Assembly (NCBI GenBank): GCA_017991675.1
Contig: JAGOQB010000001.1
Span: 124,001 to 188,000, forward strand
Length of the DNA stretch: 64,000 bases
Direction: 5' to 3'
Origin: Phenylobacterium sp.
GTDB lineage: Bacteria > Pseudomonadota > Alphaproteobacteria > Caulobacterales > Caulobacteraceae
The notes beneath the pieces were generated by a model. It saw only the letters and a program-made list of their open reading frames with translations. It was not told the DNA's origin and made no database searches. The position numbers were made by a program, and so were the translations under genes. Below, in pieces: positions 51,925 through 58,586 of this stretch; position 1 is the stretch's first letter; each line of letters starts with the position of its first letter.

Positions 51925-52552
51925 GGCCCTGCAGAACATCCGCGCCGCCCAGGCGGCCGCCCTCGCCCTGGTCGATCAGCAGATCCTGGACCTGACCCCG
52001 CCGCCGGCGGCCGCGCCGGCCGGCGTAGCCTGGGGCGCTAAAGTCTCGCCGCTGTTCCTCGAGCGCGTGCAATGGGTCGTGGAGGACCTCGACATCGGGC
52101 CTGCGCCCGGCCAGCCCGAGCCCGACTGGCTCATGGCCTGGATCGCCTGGGAATCGGACCGCACCTTCCGGGCCGACATCAAGAACATGGCGGGGTCCGG
52201 CGCGGTCGGGCTCATCCAGTTCATGCCGAAGACGGCCGCCGGCCTGGGCACGACGACGGCTGCGCTCGCCGCCATGGAGCCCGAACGCCAGCTGAACTTC
52301 GTGTGGAAGTACTTCGCGCCGTTCAAGGGCCGTATCCGCTCCCTGGCCGACGGCTACATGGCGATCCTCTGGCCGCCGGCGGTCGGCAAGCCGCTCGAGC
52401 ACCCGCTCTGGGACAGGGAAACCCGGCCCACGACCTACCGCCAGAACGCCGGCCTCGACGCCGACAAGGACGGGACGATCACCAAGGCCGAGGCCGCGGC
52501 CAAGGTCTATGCGACCCTGGCCGAGGGGCAGCGCCGGGAGAACCGCCGATGA
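51917..52552 (+). CDS. Phage endolysin: SLT-type transglycosylase with EF-hand
   Basis: 211 residues. Lytic transglycosylase fold: catalytic Glu79 in WIAWESDRTF, with SGAVGLIQFMPKTA (the Gly-Leu-x-Gln motif of SLT enzymes) and ADGYMAIL. At ~180-192 there is a calcium-binding EF-hand (DADKDGTITKAE). It cleaves cell-wall glycan for host lysis. No signal peptide, so holin-dependent. Coupled by overlap to the holin and by ATGA to Rz. Confidence 0.85.
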   Translation: MLEALQNIRAAQAAALALVDQQILDLTPPPAAAPAGVAWGAKVSPLFLERVQWVVEDLDIGPAPGQPEPDWLMAWIAWESDRTFRADIKNMAGSGAVGLIQFMPKTAAGLGTTTAALAAMEPERQLNFVWKYFAPFKGRIRSLADGYMAILWPPAVGKPLEHPLWDRETRPTTYRQNAGLDADKDGTITKAEAAAKVYATLAEGQRRENRR

Positions 52553-52923
52553 ACCCCTTCCGGGCGTTCGGCATCGCCGGCCAGCTGGCCCTGGTCGCCC
52601 TCCTGGTGATCGCGGCCGCGCTGCTGGTCCGCTGCGCCGGCGCGCCCGATCGCGCCCGGGCCCGCGCCGCCGGCGACGACGCCGCGCTCGCCCGCGCCCA
52701 CGCAAGGTCCGCCACCGACGCCGCCGGCGCGATCGCCGCCCGGGCCGGGCGCGACGCCGCCACCGACACACTCACCCGGGAGAACGCCGATGCGATCCGT
52801 TCCGCGCCTGGCGCCGGCCAGGTCCTCGATCCGCACCTCAATCGCGCTGGCCTCGATGCTCTCTGCCTGCGCGACGCCTATCGCGCCGCCCCCGCCTGCC
52901 TGCGGAGCCCTGATCGGCCCTGA
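52549..52923 (+). CDS. Rz-like inner-membrane spanin
   Basis: 124 residues: a single N-terminal signal anchor (AGQLALVALLVIAAALLVRCA) and a charged, Ala-rich helical periplasmic domain (RARAAGDDAALARAHARSATDAAGAIAARAGRDAA), as in phage lambda Rz and P2 LysB. Spans the periplasm and fuses inner and outer membrane at lysis. The o-spanin gene begins within it in another frame. Confidence 0.78.
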   Translation: MNPFRAFGIAGQLALVALLVIAAALLVRCAGAPDRARARAAGDDAALARAHARSATDAAGAIAARAGRDAATDTLTRENADAIRSAPGAGQVLDPHLNRAGLDALCLRDAYRAAPACLRSPDRP

Positions 52924-53143
52924 GCTGCGGGCGCACGTGCCTGGCGCCGAACTTCCGCCGGCGGACGCCACCGCCGGCCGTCTCTGGCGGCTGGCCGACG
53001 AGCAGACCGCCCAGCTGGACAAGGCCAATGGCCGCGGCGACACGATCCTGGAAGTCATCGACCGCTGCGAGGCGCGCGACCTGCGCACCCGCGAGATCCA
53101 GGCCGCGCCCGGCTGGAAGCGGCCGTTCATGAAGGCGCCCTGA
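52790..53143 (+). CDS. Rz1-like outer-membrane spanin lipoprotein, overlapping Rz
   Basis: 117 residues in the +1 frame relative to Rz, starting inside it. Lipoprotein signal with lipobox LSAC (SIALASMLSACATPIAPPPPA) and a Pro-rich start of the mature part, as in Rz1/P2 LysC. The remainder is a short helical domain. The out-of-frame nested layout with Rz is the classic spanin architecture. Stop overlaps gpR start. Confidence 0.75.
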   Translation: MRSVPRLAPARSSIRTSIALASMLSACATPIAPPPPACGALIGPELRAHVPGAELPPADATAGRLWRLADEQTAQLDKANGRGDTILEVIDRCEARDLRTREIQAAPGWKRPFMKAP

Positions 53144-53643
53144 TGCAAAAGCCCGACGACCTCCGCGCCTGGCTGACCAACGCCGTGCCCGTCCTGAAGC
53201 GCGAGCCTGAACGCCTGCAGGTCTTCATCGACAAGGGCGCGATCGTCGCGACCGGGGCCCGCGGCCTAGCCTACGAGTACCGCTACACCCTGACCCTGCA
53301 GCTGCTGGACTATGCCGGCGATCCGGACGGCGTCATGGCGCCCATCCTGGTCTGGGTGGCCATCAACCAGCCCGAGCTGCTCGGCAACCCCGAGCGCCAG
53401 GCCAACGGGATCCAGTTCGAGGCCGACATCCTGGACGGCGACAAGGTCGACCTTCAGGTGCAGATCGCGCTGACCGAGCGGGTGAAGATCTCGCCGCAAG
53501 GCGCGGGCCGCTTCCACACTGAGCACCTGGCCGAGCCCCCGTTCCCCGACGGCGAGCATCCCCTACCCGCCGCCCCGGGCCCGGACGGCTTCAACAGGCT
53601 GTACAAGGACGACGAGCTCATCGCCGAATGGCCATCGCCGTGA
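53143..53643 (+). CDS. P2 gpR-like tail completion protein
   Basis: 166 residues (P2 gpR 155). Pattern MQKPDDLRAWLTNAVPVLKREPERLQVFIDKG, YRYTLTLQLLDYAGDPD, LVWVAINQPELL and LDGDKVDLQVQIALTERV. Required for joining the tail to the head. Follows the lysis genes, as in P2. Overlaps gpS by 16 bases. Confidence 0.92.
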   Translation: MQKPDDLRAWLTNAVPVLKREPERLQVFIDKGAIVATGARGLAYEYRYTLTLQLLDYAGDPDGVMAPILVWVAINQPELLGNPERQANGIQFEADILDGDKVDLQVQIALTERVKISPQGAGRFHTEHLAEPPFPDGEHPLPAAPGPDGFNRLYKDDELIAEWPSP

Positions 53644-54125
53644 GCCAGGACCTGGTCGCGCTCGAGACTTGGGCCGGCGCGCTGCTGACGGACCTCTCGC
53701 CGGCCGGCCGCCGCGCGCTGCTGCGCTCGGTCGCCGTGGATCTTCGCCGCGCGAACTACGGCCGGATCGTCGACCAGCGGAACCCGGACGGCACGGCCTA
53801 TGAACCCCGCAAGCGCCGCGATCCGCCGCTCAGGGCGAAGGCCGGCCGCATCAAACGCCGCAACGAGGCGCGCAAGGACCCTATGTTCCGCAAGCTGCGC
53901 CTGGCCCGCCACATGACGGCGGACTGGAGCGAGAATGCCGCCTCGGTCGGGTTCAACGGCCCCGCCGCCCGCATCGCCCGCGTCCACCAGCTGGGGCTGC
54001 TCGATCGGGTTGAGCGCCGGCAGGATGCGCCGATCGTCCGCTATCCGCAGCGCGTGCTGTTAGGATTCACCGACGACGATCGCCAGCGGCTGCTGGACCT
54101 GGTGATGGGGCGCCTGCAGGCCTAG
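53628..54125 (+). CDS. P2 gpS-like tail completion protein
   Basis: 165 residues (P2 gpS 150). DLRRANYGRIVDQRNPDGTAYEPRK and ARIARVHQLGLLDRVERRQDAPIVRYPQRVLLGFTDDD are diagnostic. Assembles the tail terminus. Last gene of the rightward head/lysis unit; the leftward modification cassette follows 17 bases later. Confidence 0.92.
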   Translation: MAIAVSQDLVALETWAGALLTDLSPAGRRALLRSVAVDLRRANYGRIVDQRNPDGTAYEPRKRRDPPLRAKAGRIKRRNEARKDPMFRKLRLARHMTADWSENAASVGFNGPAARIARVHQLGLLDRVERRQDAPIVRYPQRVLLGFTDDDRQRLLDLVMGRLQA

Positions 54126-54142
54126 ACCTGCAGGCTCCGCCG

Positions 54143-54943
54143 TCAGTTCCGAATGATGACCTCCTTGGCCGCGGTCGCGCCCTTGCCTGACACGCCATAG
54201 GAGACGTTGACCGACTGGATGTTGGCCCAGGCGAACAGCTCGCGGATCTGCGGCACGTCATTGAGGCTTAGGATGAACCGCCCCTGCAGGCCGCGCAGGG
54301 CTTCGGCCAGGCGCTCGAAGTCGGCCCGGGCGAACAGCTCCTTGCCGTAGTAGTCCTCGGTCCCCCAATAGGGCGGGTCGCAATAGAATAGCGTGTCCAC
54401 GCGGTCGTAGCGGCGGATGAAGGCGGCGAAGTCCAGGTTCTCGATCGTGACGGCGGACAGCCGCTCATGGACGTCCGCCAGCATGGGCGCCAAGCGCGTC
54501 AGGTCGAACGGCGCTGGGCGGGCAACCCGAACACCAAAATTACGACCGACGACCTTCCCACCAAAGGCGGCCGTCTGCAGGTAGAGGAACCTTGCGGCGC
54601 GCTCGAGGTCCGTAAGCGTCGAAGGATCGACCTTAACCAGCCTCTCAAAGTCCCGCCGACTGGTGACCTGAAAGCGGAGAACCTCCATCAGCTGGGGATA
54701 GTGGCGCTGCAGGATCCGGAAGAAGGTGGCGATGTCGCCGGACGCGTCGTTAATCACCTCGCACTTCGGCCGCCGATCCCGGCGAAGGAAGATGCCGCCT
54801 TGGCCGACGAACGGCTCGCAATAGGTGGTGTGGGGCGTGGCGTTGATCAGGCCGATGATGGTCTTGGCCAGGTTGCGTTTGCCGCCGACATACGGCGCAA
54901 CAGGACGCACCGGCACAACCGGCGCTAGCAGACTCGACTCCAT
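54143..54943 (-). CDS. D12-class DNA adenine N6-methyltransferase
   Basis: 266 residues. SAM site YVGGKRNLAKTI (motif I), EPFVGQGGIF, and catalytic DPPYWGTEDYYG (motif IV). Dam/D12 family typically methylates GATC; the target here is unknown. The gene is leftward, downstream of dcm, and 178 bases from a copy of the phage late dyad, suggesting late expression. Has slightly AT-richer stretches around 54530-54660 than the head genes, possibly acquired. Confidence 0.92.
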   Translation of the reverse strand: MESSLLAPVVPVRPVAPYVGGKRNLAKTIIGLINATPHTTYCEPFVGQGGIFLRRDRRPKCEVINDASGDIATFFRILQRHYPQLMEVLRFQVTSRRDFERLVKVDPSTLTDLERAARFLYLQTAAFGGKVVGRNFGVRVARPAPFDLTRLAPMLADVHERLSAVTIENLDFAAFIRRYDRVDTLFYCDPPYWGTEDYYGKELFARADFERLAEALRGLQGRFILSLNDVPQIRELFAWANIQSVNVSYGVSGKGATAAKEVIIRN

Positions 54944-55121
54944 ACGTGATTCTCGTTGAGAAGCGCCCCGCCGGATCCGGCAGGGGGAACTGAGAGCGGT
55001 CCGGGCCGCTCGATGTGCGGGCTAGTGCCCCGCGGCTTGGAGCGTTGGCGCGCTCCAGGCCCCCTCTTCAGGCGGCCGTTAACCACGAAGGCCGGCGGCC
55101 TGAGAACTCGTAGCCCGGGCC

Positions 55122-55144
55122 GTTGTCAGTTGCGCTTAGACAAC
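55122..55144. promoter_or_regulatory. Phage late dyad copy 4, between dcm and dam
   Basis: GTTGTCA-GTTGCGCTT-AGACAAC, same 7-9-7 spacing as the late promoter copies. It lies in the 214-base gap between dcm and dam (which otherwise shows no gene), 178 bases upstream of dam on the minus strand. The left arm deviates at two positions. Confidence 0.6.
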
Positions 55145-55157
55145 GGGCTCGCGGGGA

Positions 55158-56078
55158 TCACCCTCGTCGATCCGCGTCAGCACTGAGAGTGCGGTACGCG
55201 AGCGCTGCAGCCAGGCTGACCACCCCGTTACCCGTTCCCCTGGATCGGTCCAGCCGATCGGCCAGCCCATGAGCATCTCTCGGAACCGCGGGTTGCACGT
55301 CAGGGCGGATGCGAAGGAGCCGCTCCCATGCTGGAAAGTCAGACGGACGGGGGGCGAAGAGGCGTCCGGCCGCGCCGTCGGCCTCAGCCCCATCGCCCGG
55401 GCCGCCGCATAGAATGTCCACCAGTTGACTGCCGTCGCCTCGATCGAAATCTGGCTCCCCTCGTGGTTCGTGATGTCGAACCGCCGCCTCGGTGTCATGG
55501 CCCCCTGCGATATGATCAGGTCCGGCGGATTGCGAGCCTCCGCGCACGTCGGCGTTGGCCAAAATGAACAGCCGCTTCCGTATGTGAGGCGCGCCCACTT
55601 CAGCCGCTGAGAACAGGCCAGCCGTAACGCCGTAGCCCAGCGTGCGTAGGTCTCCGGCGACTTCGGGAAAGCCCAGGGTGAGATGCCCGGCGACGTTCTC
55701 GGCGAAAACAGCTGCCGGGCGGACCTCGTCGATGATCCGTCGCACCTCTGGCCAGAGGTGTCGTGGATCATCAACGCCCCGGCGCTTTCCGGCGACCGAG
55801 AACGGCTGGCAGGGATAGCCGGCAAGGAGGAGATGAACGCGGCCACGCCACGGTCGGCCGTCGAAGGATCTAAGGTCGTCCCAGATAGGCGCCGGCGATA
55901 GAGCGCCGTCTTCCATGCGCGCGGCGATGGTCGCGGCGGCGTGCAGGTCGCGCTCGACGTAGCAGACGGTTCGATAGCCGGGCTCGGCGATATGGACGCC
56001 GAGGTCGAGGCCGCCGTAACCGGCGCAGAGGGACAGCCCGCGGATCTCGGGATGAAGGTCGTCGGAATGTGAAGCCAC
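55158..56078 (-). CDS. DNA (cytosine-5) methyltransferase
   Basis: 306 residues. Motif I LSLCAGYGGLDLGVHIAEPG, motif IV GYPCQPFSVAGKRRG with catalytic Cys, motif VI AENVAGHLTLGF, motif VIII/IX region APHIRKRLFILA. Complete but the target-recognition part is compact. Probably protects phage DNA from host restriction. Middle gene of the leftward com-dcm-dam cassette. A longer antiparallel-frame ORF over this stretch is a shadow. Confidence 0.92.
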   Translation of the reverse strand: MASHSDDLHPEIRGLSLCAGYGGLDLGVHIAEPGYRTVCYVERDLHAAATIAARMEDGALSPAPIWDDLRSFDGRPWRGRVHLLLAGYPCQPFSVAGKRRGVDDPRHLWPEVRRIIDEVRPAAVFAENVAGHLTLGFPEVAGDLRTLGYGVTAGLFSAAEVGAPHIRKRLFILANADVRGGSQSAGPDHIAGGHDTEAAVRHHEPRGEPDFDRGDGSQLVDILCGGPGDGAEADGAAGRLFAPRPSDFPAWERLLRIRPDVQPAVPRDAHGLADRLDRSRGTGNGVVSLAAALAYRTLSADADRRG

Positions 56079-56124
56079 ACGGGCACACCTAGGTCGGCCG
56101 CTCGAAGGCGGTCGCGGGAGGGCT

Positions 56125-56304
56125 CTAGGGCCTCAAGGCGATGGCGTTGAACGCGCCGCATCGCCGGCACTTGATCTCGATCTCGCTGCCGGGCCGGGCC
56201 CGCAGCAGCAACGCACGGCAGCTGCCGCACCGGACGTCCGCCTTACCGGACCGTTCCACGGCGATGCAGGACAGCCCCTGCCCCACCCCAACTCTGATCG
56301 TCAT
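56125..56304 (-). CDS. Com-like zinc-finger regulator
   Basis: 59 residues, start MTIRVGVGQG at 56304. Two cysteine pairs in VRCGSCRALLL and IKCRRCGAFNAI, the Com pattern known from phage Mu, where Com enables translation of the Mom DNA-modification gene. First gene of the leftward cassette, 46 bases before dcm. A 470-base open frame continues upstream but its N-terminal part overlaps the J promoter and looks like shadow. Confidence 0.72.
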   Translation of the reverse strand: MTIRVGVGQGLSCIAVERSGKADVRCGSCRALLLRARPGSEIEIKCRRCGAFNAIALRP

Positions 56305-56449
56305 GTCGTCTGCACTTGCGCAGGTGGGGGTCAAAGCCCCTCGTCGCGGTCTGTAACCGCTCGTGCGGCCCAGTGCGCCGCGGCTGACGGTCTTGGCGGA
56401 CCGGCGCGCGCCTCCAAGCATGCCGCCGCCGCGGCGAAACGGCGGGCCT

Positions 56450-56472
56450 GTTGTTTTCGCCGAATAGACAAC
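56450..56472. promoter_or_regulatory. Phage late dyad copy 2, before J
   Basis: GTTGTTT-TCGCCGAAT-AGACAAC, same 7-9-7 layout, 36 bases before the J start. Followed by GCCCCCGCCT, nearly as after copies 1 and 3. Corresponds to the P2 V-operon late promoter position. Confidence 0.72.
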
Positions 56473-56508
56473 GCCCCCGCCTCGCAGGCCCGCGCCGGCG
56501 GCGGCGAC

Positions 56509-57408
56509 ATGCCGGCGATGCCCGCCCCCTCGCCGCTGTCCCTGCCGGTCGACCTGTCGCGCCTGCCGCAAATGCAGCTGGTGGAGGTCAACCATGGCCT
56601 CGAGCGCGACAAGACGATCGCCGGCGTCAAAGCACGGATGAAAGCCTGGGGCTTCGACTTCGACGTCGGCCGCCTGGCCAGCGATCCCGCCGTCGCCCTG
56701 ATCGAGGAGGTCGCCTACCGCCGCGCCCTCGGCCTGCAGACGATCAACGACGCGGGCAAGCAGCTCACCCTAGTTCACTCCTATGGGCCGTATCTCGACC
56801 ACATCGCCGCCACCTACTACGCCGACGTCCAGGCCGCCCGCCTTGAGGGCGAGACCGACGACCGCTTCCTGCGCCGCCTGCTGCTCGCCGCCCATGCCCG
56901 CTCGGTCGGATCGCTCGAGGGCTACGAGTACTGGGCGCTCACCCTGGCGCCTGCTCTGGCCGACGCCCGGGCCCTGAACCATTCCAGCGGCCTGGTCGCC
57001 CGGGGCGACATCGCCCTCGTCGTTGCGGCCGCGCCCGGCGCCGTGGACGAAGCCGACCAGGTCGAGGCGGTGCGCGTCGGCCTGTCCGCCCGCGGCCGCC
57101 ACCATGCGACCGACGTCCTGACCGTGCGCGCGGCAGTCCGCCGCCCCTATAGCGTCTCGGCCACCCTTCTCGGCCGCCCTGGCCCCGACCCGGCCCCGGT
57201 CATCGCCGAGGCCCAGGCGCGGCTGCAGGCCTTCGCCGCCGATCGCCGCCGCGTCGGCCGCCCGATCACCAACTCCGGCCTGCACGCCGCCCTGACCGTC
57301 GCCGGCGTCGAAGGCGTGCGCCTGGCGGCCGACATGGACATCGACCCCGGGCCCGACGGCATCTGCGAGCTCGAGGCGTTCGGCCTCTTCTGGGACGTCA
57401 TGCCATGA
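56509..57408 (+). CDS. P2 gpJ-like baseplate assembly protein
   Basis: 299 residues (P2 gpJ 302). VDLSRLPQMQLVEVNHGLERDK at the N-terminus, EEVAYRRALGLQTINDAGKQLTLVHSYGPYLDHIAATYY and RRPITNSGLHAAL near the end are typical. Baseplate wedge component. Start could also be the ATG three codons downstream. Stop overlaps the I start in ATGA. First visible baseplate gene; V and W do not precede it. Confidence 0.92.
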   Translation: MPAMPAPSPLSLPVDLSRLPQMQLVEVNHGLERDKTIAGVKARMKAWGFDFDVGRLASDPAVALIEEVAYRRALGLQTINDAGKQLTLVHSYGPYLDHIAATYYADVQAARLEGETDDRFLRRLLLAAHARSVGSLEGYEYWALTLAPALADARALNHSSGLVARGDIALVVAAAPGAVDEADQVEAVRVGLSARGRHHATDVLTVRAAVRRPYSVSATLLGRPGPDPAPVIAEAQARLQAFAADRRRVGRPITNSGLHAALTVAGVEGVRLAADMDIDPGPDGICELEAFGLFWDVMP

Positions 57409-58586
57409 GCGTGGCCGCGTCCCTGCTCCCGCCGACGGCTGAGCCGTTTCTGCAGGCGCTCTCCGAGGGCCTGGCGCCGGCGGCCGACCTGCCCGTCCAT
57501 CTGCTCGGCGCCCTGTGGGATCCCGACAACGCGCCCGAACCGGCCCTCGCGCCGCTGGCCCAGGCCATGGGCGTGACCCTGTGGCGGGAGACCTGGCCCG
57601 TCGCCAAGAAGCGGCACGTCATCAAGGAGACGATCGCCCTGATGCGCCGGCGCGGGACGCTGGAGGCCTTCGACCGCTTCCTGAAGCTGGTCGACGTCGA
57701 TCTCGTCGCCGCCCATGCCCCGCCCCAGCGTTTGGTTCCGCGTGGCAACAAGCCTGCAGACGAACGCCGGCGCTGGGCCCGCCAGTTCCCCGAGATTCGG
57801 GTTCGGACTGTGGCCGAGCGGCATCGCCTGCCCGCCGCCTTTGTCGCCGGCCGCAGCGTACCGGGCCGCGCCCCGCGCGCCTCCATCGCACATCTGTATG
57901 CCGGCCTGCGGGCCGAGCTCATCATCGACGGCCAAACGACCCCGGCGTCCGCCGAGGCCCTTCCGGACGGTTCGTTCCGCCTGAAACTGCAGGCGCAGGG
58001 CGATCCGATGCGGATCGGCCGCGCCCCAGGACGCGCGGCGTCCAGCCGGCGTCCGGCCGATCGCGTGTACGCCTTCCGCGCCGGCGGCGGTTCGCCGGTC
58101 CTCGCGCCGGCCCAGACGGCCGCCGCCTACCAGCCCGACCACGACGTCCTGCCGGGTCATTCACGCACGGCCCTGGTGGTCGGCCGCGCCCTGGGACGAC
58201 GCGTTCCCACCTCGAAGCCGATCGCCAGCGTGGTGGCCTCGGTTCGCGTCCTCGAACCTGCATGGGCCGCACGCTCGACCGTCAGGCCCTATGGCGGCTG
58301 GTTCGCCGGCCGCGGCCGGCTTGGCCAGGATCGCTTCACCCTGCGGCTCGACGTCGATGTGTCGCGCGTCGTCCGCGGCCGCCGCCCGTTCCCCTTGAGT
58401 CCGTCCGGCGCGCTGCGTCCCACGGACCACACCCGCATCGAGGACACCCTCGCCGCCGCCCGGGCCGCCAAGCTCGGACGCGACCAGGTCCTGGTCCGCA
58501 CCAACCTCTATCACCCCATTGGCCCGGGCGACTTCGTCCCCCTCGACGGCAGCATGCTGCCGGGCCAGATCGTCCGGAGCCTTTGA
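57405..58586 (+). CDS. P2 gpI-like tail protein with long extension
   Basis: 393 residues (P2 gpI is 176). Residues 1-~155 are gpI-like: LLPPTAEPFLQALSEGLAP, LLGALWDPDNAPEPALAPLAQAMGVTLWRETWP, RHVIKETIALMRRRGTLEAF. The following ~240 residues are beta-rich and Arg/Pro-rich with no recognised fold, perhaps a receptor- or fibre-attachment domain. One-base TGATG overlap with the following fibre-like gene. Confidence 0.88.
   Translation: MSVAASLLPPTAEPFLQALSEGLAPAADLPVHLLGALWDPDNAPEPALAPLAQAMGVTLWRETWPVAKKRHVIKETIALMRRRGTLEAFDRFLKLVDVDLVAAHAPPQRLVPRGNKPADERRRWARQFPEIRVRTVAERHRLPAAFVAGRSVPGRAPRASIAHLYAGLRAELIIDGQTTPASAEALPDGSFRLKLQAQGDPMRIGRAPGRAASSRRPADRVYAFRAGGGSPVLAPAQTAAAYQPDHDVLPGHSRTALVVGRALGRRVPTSKPIASVVASVRVLEPAWAARSTVRPYGGWFAGRGRLGQDRFTLRLDVDVSRVVRGRRPFPLSPSGALRPTDHTRIEDTLAAARAAKLGRDQVLVRTNLYHPIGPGDFVPLDGSMLPGQIVRSL

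Noticed and set aside
52790..53143. Possibility that the overlapping frame inside Rz is a shadow
   Set aside because: Rejected as shadow: it has a clear lipobox, Pro-rich start and extends past Rz to overlap gpR precisely, so it is kept as Rz1.
55136..56230. 364-residue open frame on the minus strand
   Set aside because: Overlaps the cytosine methylase, which has all catalytic motifs in another frame; Arg/Ser/Pro-rich shadow.
56305..56595. N-terminal extension of the Com-like gene
   Set aside because: It crosses the J promoter dyad and the J start region, and Com proteins are ~60 residues; the start at 56304 is preferred.
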